Shown: positions 1-8,818, numbered from the stretch's first letter. The stretch is 64,000 bases of DNA from UBA1351 sp965140555 (GCA_965140555.1 OZ223259.1:248001-312000), one strand, 5' to 3'. Made by a program: numbers and translations. Notes: generated by a model not told the origin, from the letters alone.

Positions 1-488
1 GGAATGCCTTCTCTTAATAGGTATTCTCTAGCAATGTCACTATAGGTTAGATTGATATCTGCTGTATGATCAACGATTTTTCTGTTTGTTTCTTCTGGCA
101 CTCTCTGATCAAAACATCTATTTCCAGCTTCCATATGGAAAATTGGTATCTGCTTTCTCTTAGCAGCTATAGCGCATAAGCAACTATTTGTATCACCTAG
201 CACAAGGAATGCATCTGGTTTTACTTCCTCAAGGATTGGATCAATTTTAACTAAAATATTTCCGATTGTTTCAACAGCCGTTCCCGTAGCCGCATTAAGG
301 AAATAGTCCGGCTTCTTCAGATTGAAGTCATTAAAGAATACTTCATTCAGTTCATAGTCATAGTTCTGTCCAGTATGAATAAGAACATGTTCAATCGCTT
401 CAGATTCATCTAATTTATTTATAACAGCTGACAGTCTTATTATTTCTGGCCTTGTGCCTACGACTGTCATTACTTTTAATCTCTTCAT
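1..488 (-). CDS. capG: UDP-GlcNAc 2-epimerase family, CapG-like (partial, cut by window edge)
   Basis: Translating the minus strand from the ATG at 488 gives about 162 N-terminal residues of a non-hydrolysing UDP-GlcNAc 2-epimerase; the C-terminal half lies beyond the left edge. The protein starts MKRLKVMTVVGTRPEIIRL, the family's GTRPE signature, and later shows LGDTNSCLCAI and HMEAGNRCFDQRVPEE, the usual active-site stretches. The ribosome binding site GGAGG sits inside the last codons of the preceding capF gene, so translation is coupled. Next to capE and capF it most likely does the last step to UDP-L-FucNAc, C-2 epimerisation of the 6-deoxy-L-talose intermediate. A plain WecB/MnaA making UDP-ManNAc is the alternative, but the gene order favours CapG. 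Confidence 0.88.
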   Translation of the reverse strand, partial: MKRLKVMTVVGTRPEIIRLSAVINKLDESEAIEHVLIHTGQNYDYELNEVFFNDFNLKKPDYFLNAATGTAVETIGNILVKIDPILEEVKPDAFLVLGDTNSCLCAIAAKRKQIPIFHMEAGNRCFDQRVPEETNRKIVDHTADINLTYSDIAREYLLREGI

Positions 489-491
489 CAA

Positions 492-1601
492 TTATACCTC
501 CAAATAATAAGTATCAGGTTTTTCAGGATTAAATGGCTCATTGGCCCACATTATCGTAACCATGTCTGTATCACCAAGATTCTCAATGTTGTGTGTATAA
601 CCCGTTGGTATATCTACCACTTCCATTTTGTCACCACTTACGAAATACTCTAAAACTTCTTCTGATTCTATCTTCCTGAACCGAATTACACCTTTGCCAC
701 TTACAACTAAGAACTTCTCATTCTTCGTGTGATGCCAATGATTCCCTTTTGCAATTCCAGGTTTAGATATATTAACTGAAACCTGACCACGATCAGGCGT
801 TTTAATGAACTCCGTAAAAGCTCCCCTTTGATCTACATTCATCTTTAAATCATAACTAAACTGGTCTTCTGGTAGGTAGCTTAGATATGTACTGTAAAGC
901 TTTTTTGTAAATACATCCGACATGTTCGGTACTGACCTATCCTCTCGACTCTTCTTGAATGAATAAATCAAATCTACTATCTCGCCTAAAGTAATTGTAT
1001 GTACCTCGGGTACTTCACAGAATGAATCTACTCTATTTTCTTTATCTTCTAATACATTAATCAACTCATTTACTACATCATCTATATAAACAAGATTCAT
1101 TACTACGCTTGAATCATTCACTTGAATAGGCAAAGAATGAGCAATATTATGACAGAAAGTAGCTACAGCACTGTTATAATTAGGTCTACACCACTTACCA
1201 AATACATTGGGAAATCTGAAAACAAGAACTTTAGATCCAGTTTCTTTGCCATAAGAAAATAAGAGGTCTTCTCCCGCCTTCTTGCTTTCACCATAAGGAT
1301 TGTGTAGCTCAGCTTGAATGGAAGACGAAATCATCACCGGGGAGGTATTGTTATGTTTTTTTAGAAAATCTAATAGCTTGGAGGTGAAACCAAAGTTACC
1401 TTCCATGAACTCCGTTTCTTCTTTTGGACGGTTAACTCCAGCAAGATGAAACACAAAATCAGTCTCTTTACAATACTCATCAAGTAGAGAAGGATCTGTA
1501 TCTCGATCATATTCAAAAATATTGTCATACTTTCTATTTCTCAATTCTGCAATTAAATTTTTCCCTATGAAACCTTTTGCCCCAGTAACTAAAATTTTCA
1601 T
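492..1601 (-). CDS. capF: CapF-like SDR-cupin fusion (UDP-L-FucNAc pathway)
   Basis: This 369-residue protein has an N-terminal Rossmann-fold SDR domain with GAKGFIG at residues 7-13 and a C-terminal cupin with a metal-binding histidine cluster (GNHWHHTKNEK near residue 285). That bifunctional arrangement is characteristic of CapF: the cupin epimerises C-3 and the SDR domain reduces the 4-keto group, giving UDP-2-acetamido-2,6-dideoxy-L-talose. Length matches the family. It overlaps capE by one base (TAATG) and precedes capG by a few bases, so the three are translationally coupled in pathway order. The cytoplasmic product supplies activated L-FucNAc for the polymer built by this operon. I see no truncation or missing motif. 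Confidence 0.93.
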   Translation of the reverse strand: MKILVTGAKGFIGKNLIAELRNRKYDNIFEYDRDTDPSLLDEYCKETDFVFHLAGVNRPKEETEFMEGNFGFTSKLLDFLKKHNNTSPVMISSSIQAELHNPYGESKKAGEDLLFSYGKETGSKVLVFRFPNVFGKWCRPNYNSAVATFCHNIAHSLPIQVNDSSVVMNLVYIDDVVNELINVLEDKENRVDSFCEVPEVHTITLGEIVDLIYSFKKSREDRSVPNMSDVFTKKLYSTYLSYLPEDQFSYDLKMNVDQRGAFTEFIKTPDRGQVSVNISKPGIAKGNHWHHTKNEKFLVVSGKGVIRFRKIESEEVLEYFVSGDKMEVVDIPTGYTHNIENLGDTDMVTIMWANEPFNPEKPDTYYLEV

Positions 1602-2620
1602 TATCTATCCCAACTTTCCAACTGTTCTCTTACATAATCAAGCCGAAGTAACTTTTCTTTAATTTGTTCAATATTAAGCCTTTCCGTATTATGCGAATTG
1701 TACTCATCTTCAGATGAAAGCTTTTGATCTCCTTCAACAAAGTACTTGTCATAGTTTAAATCTCTCTTATCAGCTGGCACTCTATAAAATCGACCCATAT
1801 CTTTTGCTACAACATTCTCTTCCTTAGTTAAAAGTGTTTCATACAACTTCTCCCCATGACGAGTTCCTATAACTTTAATTTCATTGTCTGTATTAAAGAG
1901 TTCTTTAACAGCTTGTGCTAAATCCCCGATGGTTGAAGCTGGAGACTTTTGAACCATAATGTCTCCTGCTTCAGCGTTTTGAAAAGCGAATACTACAAGC
2001 TCAACAGCTTCTTCAAGACTCATTAAGAACCTTGTCATATTTGGATCTGTAACTGTTAAAGGCTGACCATTCTTAATCTGATCTATAAACAATGGAATTA
2101 CTGACCCTCTTGATGCCATTACATTGCCATATCTAGTGCCACAGATAAGCGTTCTCTCAGAATCAACAGTTTTTGCTTTTGCTACAAAAACTTTCTCCAT
2201 CATTGCTTTTGAGATACCCATTGCATTAATTGGATAAGCTGCCTTGTCAGTTGAAAGACAAATCACCTTCTTAACTCCCATTTCAATAGCTCCAGTAAGA
2301 ACATTATCTGTACCAAGTACATTTGTTTTCACTGCTTCAAGTGGAAAAAACTCGCAAGAAGGTACTTGCTTAAGAGCAGCTGCGTGAAAAATATAATCTA
2401 CTCCATGCATGGCATTTTTTACGCTTGAAAGGTCTCTAACATCACCTATATAAAATTTTAATTTGTCATTCTTATAAAGCTTTCTCATATCATCCTGTTT
2501 TTTTTCATCACGAGAAAAAATTCGGACTTCTTTGATTTCTGTATCAAGGAATCTTTTCATAACTGCATTCCCAAAAGACCCTGTTCCACCTGTTATAAGT
2601 AGGGTTTTATTATTAAACAT
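1601..2620 (-). CDS. capE: UDP-GlcNAc 4,6-dehydratase / 5-epimerase, CapE-like
   Basis: A 339-residue soluble SDR with the NAD(P)-binding motif GGTGSFG at residues 11-17 and the catalytic stretch STDKAAYPINAMGISK around residues 120-135, where Met replaces the classical SDR Tyr as usual for sugar-nucleotide 4,6-dehydratases. The HAAALKQVPSCE motif is also typical. It converts UDP-GlcNAc to the 4-keto-6-deoxy L-arabino sugar, the entry step to UDP-L-FucNAc. It stands first in the capE-capF-capG trio. A FlaA1/PseB-type role in pseudaminic acid synthesis uses a similar enzyme, but no other Pse genes are present, and capF and capG follow directly. Confidence 0.92.
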   Translation of the reverse strand: MFNNKTLLITGGTGSFGNAVMKRFLDTEIKEVRIFSRDEKKQDDMRKLYKNDKLKFYIGDVRDLSSVKNAMHGVDYIFHAAALKQVPSCEFFPLEAVKTNVLGTDNVLTGAIEMGVKKVICLSTDKAAYPINAMGISKAMMEKVFVAKAKTVDSERTLICGTRYGNVMASRGSVIPLFIDQIKNGQPLTVTDPNMTRFLMSLEEAVELVVFAFQNAEAGDIMVQKSPASTIGDLAQAVKELFNTDNEIKVIGTRHGEKLYETLLTKEENVVAKDMGRFYRVPADKRDLNYDKYFVEGDQKLSSEDEYNSHNTERLNIEQIKEKLLRLDYVREQLESWDR

Positions 2621-2637
2621 TTTTATCTCCTCTTATC

Positions 2638-3966
2638 TCAACTATTTTTATTGCCAACTTCTGTTATTAACCTTTCGAAATCCTCATTAAGTAACTTATG
2701 AATTTCATTAATATTATGATTATTAATAGCACATTTCAATGCTTTTTTTCTATATTCGTTAATCACTATAGGACTATCGATGATTCTTTTTATACTATCC
2801 TGTAATTTTTCTAAATCAGTCACAATAATTGCAGCATCGTTCTTCTTTAAATAATCAATTGAATTCGCCTTATCACAGCCAACTGCTAATATACAATTCC
2901 CATTTTGAAAATAATCAACTAGTTTTGTTGAAAATGAAAGTCTTGTTTTTAGTCTATTTCTTAGTTTAAATGATTCAGCATGTATAACTACGTCTGCTTC
3001 TTGTTGGATTTCTTTTACCTTCTGCGGAGATACAGCACCCATAAATCTAACCTCATTGCTGCTGTTCAGCTTCATTTTCATGCTTTTTGTTAGTATATTA
3101 GTACTATATATATATATTTTTGCCTTAACAACATCATCATTGAGGGTATTGATAACATCTCCAATAACTCCCAATGTTTCCCACCTACCTAAAGTAACAT
3201 TACCTGTATAAACAAATTTAATAATATTACTATCATTATTATTTTTGTTGATAACTATGTTGTTAACATTCACACCTTTTCTTAGAATTTTAAACTTATT
3301 ACCAAACTCTTGACTAAGCTCTTTAATCTGAATGTCACTCATTGAATAACATATACTCGCTTCAGTAATACTATTTCTAATCTTTTTTCTTAAAATGAGT
3401 CTATTAATCCAGTACAGCGGCGAAAGAGAAAATTGCTTTAAAGAATACATATCATCAGCAGTTATAAGAACTATCTCAGCTTTTGAAATTTTAGATACAA
3501 AACTTAAGACATTATGCATATAAAAACAATCATGAATAGGCATATAAATGATATCAGGGTCAAAATCTTGTATAAATTTTTCAAGTTTAGTATTCTTCCA
3601 ATTTGAAACTGACCATAATATCTCTCTCGCCCACAGTAGTAACGTCCATCGATTATTTCTAAAATGGTCATACAATCTTTTCTCTTTGCTTAAATAAGTA
3701 TTACTATTTATCTCTATTTCATCTGCAAATTCTCCATAAGATACAACCTTTCCAATTTTATCACTTTTGAATAAATTCCTTAACAAATCACTTTCGGATA
3801 TTCTGAAGTATCTCTTGCAAATATCGTTATTAGGTATCTCATTACGACAAAATAAATTGGCAAACTCCCAATCATTCCAATTTGAAAAGAAATTAGTTGC
3901 TGTATTCCCAGTACTATTCGAATTACTCCAAGCATTTCTTGATATTACTAATATTTTACCTTTCAT
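2638..3966 (-). CDS. GT-B fold glycosyltransferase (GT4-like)
   Basis: About 442 residues from the start chosen at MKGKILVISRNAW; a longer reading to 4011 would overlap the previous gene and adds a non-conserved leader, while a GGGAAG/AGG stretch precedes the ATG at 3966. The C-terminal half is Rossmann-like with FVYTGNVTLGRWETLG, VRFMGAVSPQKVKEIQ and ADVVIHAESF, as in GT4 retaining glycosyltransferases. No membrane segment is evident. Donor and acceptor cannot be read from sequence; a sugar of this EPS repeat unit is likely. The gene is visibly more AT-rich than the downstream cap genes, including a TATATATATATA run near 3105, which suggests a separately acquired, serotype-specific gene. Confidence 0.75.
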   Translation of the reverse strand: MKGKILVISRNAWSNSNSTGNTATNFFSNWNDWEFANLFCRNEIPNNDICKRYFRISESDLLRNLFKSDKIGKVVSYGEFADEIEINSNTYLSKEKRLYDHFRNNRWTLLLWAREILWSVSNWKNTKLEKFIQDFDPDIIYMPIHDCFYMHNVLSFVSKISKAEIVLITADDMYSLKQFSLSPLYWINRLILRKKIRNSITEASICYSMSDIQIKELSQEFGNKFKILRKGVNVNNIVINKNNNDSNIIKFVYTGNVTLGRWETLGVIGDVINTLNDDVVKAKIYIYSTNILTKSMKMKLNSSNEVRFMGAVSPQKVKEIQQEADVVIHAESFKLRNRLKTRLSFSTKLVDYFQNGNCILAVGCDKANSIDYLKKNDAAIIVTDLEKLQDSIKRIIDSPIVINEYRKKALKCAINNHNINEIHKLLNEDFERLITEVGNKNS

Positions 3967-3991
3967 GACCTGCACTTCCCATCGGTAATCA

Positions 3992-5341
3992 CTAATTATT
4001 ACTAATTGCATTTAATTCATCTTTTATTTTTTTAACTAAGTCAGCTTTGTCATCTTTACACTTTTGGATGTAATTATGAATTTTTAATTTAACATCCTGT
4101 TCATTTAAAACAAGTTTGTTAAACTTTTCAATCAATGCTTTTGAATCCACTTCACCTATCTTAACTACATATTCTTCAAGGCCCATGTCTTGCATTATTC
4201 CTGTGGTTTTATGCCCTGAATATGAAATCGCAATTGCTGGAGTAAATGACGTCATAGCAAAAATAACAGAATGAAAACGAGTTCCAATGATATAATCAAC
4301 TTGAGAATAAAGATTTGTCAAACCAAAACAATTCATGCTAGGATCATCAGCAAAAGTATAGCTCGAACTAGAAACTCCTGCATCTTTTAACTTTTCAATA
4401 ACTTCATTTAAGGCTATTCTATCGTCTTCATGAGCACTTGGTCCAAGAGTATGCGCTACGAATACAGGATGATATCCATTTTGAATAAGTTCTTTGCATA
4501 CTAAAAACATTTCATTAATGTACTTTTCATATCTACGCTCACCATCTGAATACTCTGGAAATCTATAGGGACGCATTGTTATAGCAACCTTTATTTCTGA
4601 TTTTGGTAAAATAATACCACCTAAATTGTCCCTATTTTCATTGGGTGAAATATAAAACCCTAAATCTGCTGATAAATGTACTTCTCTATCTAATAAATCT
4701 TGCAAATATCTTCTTGATATGTCTTCACGTGCATAAATCAAATCACATTTACTCAGATTTTTTTTAACAATGTACTTTTCAAATTTCCCTAAAAATGGTC
4801 CAAAAGAATTTGGCATTATAATGACCTTTTTCCCTAATCTATGAGCTAACATGATATTAAATAAACTATAGTAAAGATAATATATATCAGTAATTCTTTT
4901 GTACGTGTGTAAAAAACCTCCACCTTTAACAACCATTAAATCCATATCCTTAAAGCTTTGATACGTTGTTGTTTGTTGTTTGTTCAGCTTGGTCTGCCCT
5001 ATTCGATGTAAGAATTGATATTTTGAGAGCAAAAGAGAGCTATTAAACAAATCCTTTAGTGCTGTAATACCCCATCTTAATTTTATGAAAAACGAGTATC
5101 CAATATCCTTTGTTTCTTTATTTCTTGCTGGGTGTAATAGCAACGGACTCATCACATCATAGTCCATATCAACACTCTGTCTTGATTGCATGTAAATATC
5201 TTCCTCGTTATTACCGCTTTGTAATAATTTAGCTTCAACAGGAATCCCTTCATCTGTTAATATATCTTTAATTAACCATATCAAAGCCTGATCTCCTCTA
5301 TTTAAATCAGTGATTCCTGGCGTTATAACAATCTTCTTCAT
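3992..5341 (-). CDS. Polysaccharide pyruvyl transferase family protein
   Basis: About 449 residues starting MKKIVITPGITDLNRGDQA, with the N-terminal NxGD-type motif (LNRGDQALI), KGGGFLHTY in the middle, FNIMLAHRLGKKVIIMPNSFGP, and the late stretch YSQVDYIIGTRFHSVIFAM with the conserved RFHS motif. These are hallmarks of the PF04230 family, which includes CsaB and WcaK and adds pyruvyl ketals, or in related members transfers other groups, to polymer sugars. The start at 5341 follows a good GAGGATGAG site; the upstream in-frame ATG at 5371 lacks one. It lies between two glycosyltransferase genes in the same orientation. A decorated, negatively charged polymer is a reasonable inference. Confidence 0.82.
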   Translation of the reverse strand: MKKIVITPGITDLNRGDQALIWLIKDILTDEGIPVEAKLLQSGNNEEDIYMQSRQSVDMDYDVMSPLLLHPARNKETKDIGYSFFIKLRWGITALKDLFNSSLLLSKYQFLHRIGQTKLNKQQTTTYQSFKDMDLMVVKGGGFLHTYKRITDIYYLYYSLFNIMLAHRLGKKVIIMPNSFGPFLGKFEKYIVKKNLSKCDLIYAREDISRRYLQDLLDREVHLSADLGFYISPNENRDNLGGIILPKSEIKVAITMRPYRFPEYSDGERRYEKYINEMFLVCKELIQNGYHPVFVAHTLGPSAHEDDRIALNEVIEKLKDAGVSSSSYTFADDPSMNCFGLTNLYSQVDYIIGTRFHSVIFAMTSFTPAIAISYSGHKTTGIMQDMGLEEYVVKIGEVDSKALIEKFNKLVLNEQDVKLKIHNYIQKCKDDKADLVKKIKDELNAISNN

Positions 5342-5376
5342 AATCTCATCCTCATAATCGTAACTGAGCAACTAAC

Positions 5377-6492
5377 TTATAATAAACCTAAGTATAACTC
5401 TGTCATTTTTTTTAATATGTTATCTATACTATAATTATTTATCATAGCTAAACCTTGCTTCCCATACCGCTGTCTCAATTCTTCGCTCTTATACAACTTC
5501 ACTAATGCATTTGACATTTCATTAACATTATCTAAATTAACAACAATTCCACTCTCATCATCAATTACTAAATCCCTATTACCTCTTGAATTTGATACTA
5601 CTAATGGAAGACCTGTCGCCATTGCCTCCATAACATTTACTGGAAGTCCTTCTTGTATTGATGAAGAAACCGCCACGTCAGCTAATGACATTAAATCTGG
5701 TACATCTCTCCTGTACCCTAGCAATTCAACATTATCTTTTACTCCTAGAGTCGCAATAAGCTTTTCGTAATCATCATACAGCTCACCTTTACCTACTAAA
5801 AGTAATTTTAAATTAGGAATCTCACTTTTAGACAAGCTTACAGCATTAATTAATAAATCTTGGTGTTTTCTATAACTCAGTTCACCAACATAAACTAAAA
5901 TAAATGCTTCATCAGAATAATTATATATTCTTCTAAGCTTTTGTTTTGTTTCACTGTTTTGTGGCGAGAATTTACTAAAATTAACCCCAACGCCCTTCAC
6001 ATATTCTATTTTATGAGCTCTAAACTTCTTTTTGGTTGCTAATTCATAATCCTCTTCATTTATGGTAATCAGAAGATCTGTAAATCTGGACAGCAGCTTT
6101 TCAACAGGATAGTAAATCAACCAATTTTTCTTTGGTGCTCCTTTATAAAAGTGAAAACCATGAGCTGTATAAAGTACTTTCAAGCCTCTTTTCCTTGCTG
6201 CAATTGAAGCTAGTCTCGTTATAACTCCACCCATTGGCGTATGACAATGAACAAGTTTGTATTCATTTGTATCAATTAATTCTTTTAACTGCTTATATGC
6301 CTTGATATTATTTATTTTAAAAGGAAATCTTTCAAAAGGAATATTGTGTTTTTCATCCACATGAAGCAAATCTTCTTCTCCGTTACTTGCAACATGAACT
6401 TCATAACCATTATTTTTAAACCACTCTAAAAAAGGGTAGTGGAAATGTCTTATGTGCTGATCAATTGTTGCTACAAATAAAATCTTGTCCAT
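5377..6492 (-). CDS. Glycosyltransferase family 4 protein (EpsD/EpsF-like)
   Basis: A 371-residue GT-B enzyme beginning MDKILFVATIDQHIRHFHYP. The N-terminal acceptor domain has the VHCHTPMGGVITRLA stretch and LYTAHGFHFYKG, often seen in EPS and capsule GT4 enzymes. The C-terminal donor domain has LILVYVGELSYRKHQDLLI-type sequence and SSSIQEGLPVNVMEAMATG, the EX7E-like nucleotide-sugar binding motif. It is soluble or peripheral, with no clear membrane helix. It lies 18 bases from the upstream SDR gene in one transcription unit. It probably adds an internal sugar of the lipid-linked repeat; the specific sugar is not predictable. Confidence 0.85.
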   Translation of the reverse strand: MDKILFVATIDQHIRHFHYPFLEWFKNNGYEVHVASNGEEDLLHVDEKHNIPFERFPFKINNIKAYKQLKELIDTNEYKLVHCHTPMGGVITRLASIAARKRGLKVLYTAHGFHFYKGAPKKNWLIYYPVEKLLSRFTDLLITINEEDYELATKKKFRAHKIEYVKGVGVNFSKFSPQNSETKQKLRRIYNYSDEAFILVYVGELSYRKHQDLLINAVSLSKSEIPNLKLLLVGKGELYDDYEKLIATLGVKDNVELLGYRRDVPDLMSLADVAVSSSIQEGLPVNVMEAMATGLPLVVSNSRGNRDLVIDDESGIVVNLDNVNEMSNALVKLYKSEELRQRYGKQGLAMINNYSIDNILKKMTELYLGLL

Positions 6493-6510
6493 ACTCTCAC
6501 CTCTAATACT

Positions 6511-7305
6511 TCATTTTTCATAAACCAAACTACCAAAAACTTTGTTGATTAGATTAACTCTTTTTCCGATTAGCTTTATAACTATCCCAGCAGTTTTCGA
6601 TAAATGAGTTGATTTGCCATTTTTCTCAGCCAACTCTTTAACCATTAGACTTGTATTTACATATTCGTCATCTTGTGGGAGATACACCCCTTGAACTTCC
6701 TCATCAATATATTCCTTCACAAACTGACAAAGCTTATCTATATGTAGCATGCTTCGCTTATTATCTATTAAAGGGAATATTGGTGATTTAACTGCCAGCT
6801 TTTCTAACCTAGCATAATTCCCAGGACAGTTTGGCCCGTATACCATTGGTGGTCTTAATACAACAACTCTAAATCTTTCACTATTTAATTTTTCAATTTC
6901 TACCTCAGCCTCAACTTTACTTTTGCCATACATAGATTTAGGGTTTACAGGCATACTATGCTTTATTATTAGTTCTTCTCCTATTTTCCCTTCTTCTCCA
7001 TAAACCGCCATAGTACTCATAAAGATAAACTGTAATATCCCGGCCTCTTTTGTTTTCTTAGCCACTTCAATAGGTAAGTCTCTATTTACCTTGAAATATA
7101 ATTCCTGCATTTCCGGCTTTTCCTTTCGGTGCACAATCCCCGCCACATGAAACACCACATCATAGCCATGAAAGTCTTTGTCTTTCCAAGACGAATCTCG
7201 CATGTCTAGGGTATCCACTTGATACTTATCCGGCTCTTTCATGAGCCATTTTTCAACTGATGTACCGATATAGCTATCTTTTCCGGTAATTAATATCCGC
7301 TTCAT
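6511..7305 (-). CDS. NAD-dependent epimerase/dehydratase (SDR, short form)
   Basis: A 264-residue extended-type SDR with the NAD-binding motif GKDSYIG near the N-terminus, HVAGIVHRKEK, FMSTMAVYGEEG and a YGKSK catalytic pair, then LRPPMVYGPNCPGNYARL. Family members in the WbpK or GalE-like group usually have 300 or more residues, so this one is short at the C-terminus, though no frameshift is evident. It acts on a nucleotide sugar, probably reducing or epimerising C-4. Position directly after the sugar transferase gene suggests it makes the sugar loaded first onto the lipid. A 4-keto reductase acting after the membrane 4,6-dehydratases upstream is plausible, as in the WbpM-WbpK arrangement, but unproven. 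Confidence 0.75.
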   Translation of the reverse strand: MKRILITGKDSYIGTSVEKWLMKEPDKYQVDTLDMRDSSWKDKDFHGYDVVFHVAGIVHRKEKPEMQELYFKVNRDLPIEVAKKTKEAGILQFIFMSTMAVYGEEGKIGEELIIKHSMPVNPKSMYGKSKVEAEVEIEKLNSERFRVVVLRPPMVYGPNCPGNYARLEKLAVKSPIFPLIDNKRSMLHIDKLCQFVKEYIDEEVQGVYLPQDDEYVNTSLMVKELAEKNGKSTHLSKTAGIVIKLIGKRVNLINKVFGSLVYEK

Positions 7306-7329
7306 CGTTATTCCTCAAATTCTTATATT

Positions 7330-7938
7330 CTAGTGTTGTCTATCCTTCACTCCGGTTCCACCTTCAACCACACCATCCCGACGCAGGACTCTGAAGATAG
7401 TACCCATAAAACAACGCATATCCATGCTTAGCCCCAGCTTTTTAGTATATTCGCCATCTAATTTTGCTTTAACTTTAATTTCCAACTCATCTCTACCATT
7501 AATCTGTGCCCAACCTGTCAAACCTACAGGAACATCATTGGCGCCGTATTTATCTCTTTCAGCTATCAGATCATATTGATTCCATAGAGCAGGCCGTGGT
7601 CCGATGATACTCATCTCTCCTTTAAAAATATTCAGAATCTGTGGTAATTCATCAAGGCTTGTCTTTCTTAGGAACTTTCCTACCTTGGTAATCCACTGAT
7701 CCGGATTTTCCAGAAGATGTGTCGGGGTATCTTTCGGTGTGTCAATACGCATCGTTCGAAATTTTAGTATATTAAAGTACGTCTTATGTATACCCACACG
7801 TTTTTGCTTGAACAATACGGGCCCTGGTGTGTCTAGCTTAATAGCAACAATAAGTATAACGAAGACAGGTGATAATACAATCAGAGCAATCCCTGATAAG
7901 AGAATATCCATACCTCTCTTGACTTGTCTGTAATTCAT
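7330..7938 (-). CDS. Polyprenyl-phosphate sugar-phosphate transferase (short, EpsL/PglC-like)
   Basis: A 202-residue bacterial sugar transferase (PF02397). One N-terminal hydrophobic segment (ILLSGIALIVLSPVFVILIV, about residues 11-30) is followed by the conserved catalytic core: PVLFKQKRVG, FNILKFRTMR, TPTHLLENPDQWITKVGKFL, RKTSLDELPQILNIFKGEMS, IIGPRPALWNQYD and GLTGWAQINGRDELE. It is a monotopic membrane enzyme that moves a HexNAc- or hexose-1-phosphate onto undecaprenyl phosphate, priming repeat-unit synthesis. Its small size lacks the large N-terminal domain of WbaP-type enzymes and matches PglC/EpsL. It is the first gene after the structured loaP leader, with GAGGAGG ahead of the ATG. 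Confidence 0.93.
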   Translation of the reverse strand: MNYRQVKRGMDILLSGIALIVLSPVFVILIVAIKLDTPGPVLFKQKRVGIHKTYFNILKFRTMRIDTPKDTPTHLLENPDQWITKVGKFLRKTSLDELPQILNIFKGEMSIIGPRPALWNQYDLIAERDKYGANDVPVGLTGWAQINGRDELEIKVKAKLDGEYTKKLGLSMDMRCFMGTIFRVLRRDGVVEGGTGVKDRQH

Positions 7939-8149
7939 AAACTGCCTCCTCTACATTGAACGCCTTCGTTCCTTATGTCTTTGTTTCCTCTAATTCCTAT
8001 CGGAAGTAATTCTTTTTCGTGATTCCTACTACTATCATACTCCACATCAAGACATAGCTTCGCCCTTTCACATGCCATCCTGTCATGCTACCTGTGCATT
8101 GCTATAACGTCTTGATCCTTGCGAGGGCCGAAACACCCCGGGTTGGTTC
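7939..8149 (-). promoter_or_regulatory. Structured leader between loaP and the EPS operon (candidate LoaP-responsive RNA)
   Basis: This 211-base gap holds a long imperfect inverted repeat: 8046-8058 pairs with 8101-8116, giving 13 base pairs interrupted by a three-base bulge, and encloses a smaller CATG-capped hairpin around 8071-8088. A GC-rich stretch (8125-8145) lies ahead of it in the direction of transcription. No terminator T-run follows the hairpin. LoaP proteins are known to recognise RNA hairpins in the leaders of the operons they control; assigning that role here rests on position and structure only. Confidence 0.5.
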
Positions 8150-8716
8150 TTAAGAGTTTGTAATGATCTCGATGCCTAAGTCAAATTGGCGCTGTTCTTG
8201 CATGAAGGGAATGACCACCTTGGCTCGTCCCTTGCGCCAGTCAATTTTCTTGATGTAGCCTTGTAGTCCTTCCAGCGGTCCGCTGATGACGGTAACGTGA
8301 TCTCCGTTCCGAATCACTTGACTGTATCCGATGCTGTCTTGTGTCCCTTTGTCAATCGCTCCCAATCGGTGTAAGAGTGCTAATTCATCCGATGGGACGC
8401 TTGTCGGTCCTTCATCATCGCCTAAGAGACGAATAATGCCTTCTTCATGCTTCAGTGTGTAGTAGGTCTCCACAGTAAGTGTCCCTTCCATCAAGATATA
8501 GCCGGGAAACAGAATACGGTTCACATCTCGCCATGTCCCACCTCGTCGTTCCCTTATCTTACGCTTTGGAAGATAGAAGGTAAGGTTTGTATCGTTGCGC
8601 TGTCGAAGTCGTTCATAAATGGTCTCTTCCCTTCCTCCGATGACGAAGAGAACATACCACTGATGAACCATGTGCCACGAGGGCAACTCTGATTCTTGTG
8701 CATCCATTATAGTCAT
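8150..8716 (-). CDS. loaP: LoaP/NusG-family transcription antiterminator
   Basis: A 188-residue NusG paralogue. The NGN domain is visible as WYVLFVIGGREETIYERL through RRGGTWRDVNRILFPGYILM, and the C-terminal KOW domain as NGDHVTVISGPLEGLQGYIK, ending DLGIEIITNS. The ATG at 8716 has a strong GGAGGTGAC site. Specialised NusG relatives of the LoaP type sit at the head of long polysaccharide or antibiotic operons in Firmicutes and suppress termination within them; this gene precedes the whole capE-G operon. The two hairpins just upstream and the leader downstream are candidate RNA partners. The genome's housekeeping nusG would lie elsewhere, with secE and ribosomal genes, so this is not it. Confidence 0.9.
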   Translation of the reverse strand: MTIMDAQESELPSWHMVHQWYVLFVIGGREETIYERLRQRNDTNLTFYLPKRKIRERRGGTWRDVNRILFPGYILMEGTLTVETYYTLKHEEGIIRLLGDDEGPTSVPSDELALLHRLGAIDKGTQDSIGYSQVIRNGDHVTVISGPLEGLQGYIKKIDWRKGRAKVVIPFMQEQRQFDLGIEIITNS

Positions 8717-8758
8717 GATCTGTCACCTCCATGTCTACTGCCTTCCGTGACGTCACAA

Positions 8759-8810
8759 ACAGGAGGCAAGTTTCAGTCTCCTGTCGGTTTTGATCGCATC
8801 AATTGCGATC
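8759..8810 (-). promoter_or_regulatory. Two hairpins in the loaP upstream region
   Basis: In the 102-base gap before loaP, GATCGCA (8792-8798) pairs with TGCGATC (8804-8810), and ACAGGAG (8759-8765) pairs with CTCCTGT (8778-8784). Read on the minus strand, the second hairpin is followed only by a short TTTG, so it is a poor terminator; it may instead be a regulatory or mRNA-stabilising element ahead of loaP. Confidence 0.45.
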
Positions 8811-8818
8811 TCTTGATT

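Noticed and set aside
3105..3118. TATATATATATA run as a promoter or phase-variable repeat
   Set aside because: It lies inside an open glycosyltransferase gene encoding ordinary Ile/Tyr codons, with no -35 box at proper distance.
3767..3988. 73-codon plus-strand frame
   Set aside because: Antisense shadow at the start of a glycosyltransferase gene, without a ribosome binding site.
8101..8149. JUMPstart/ops element or Bacillus EAR RNA
   Set aside because: No GGCGGTAG-type ops sequence is present, and I could not match the EAR conserved core; the structure is described only as a candidate LoaP element.
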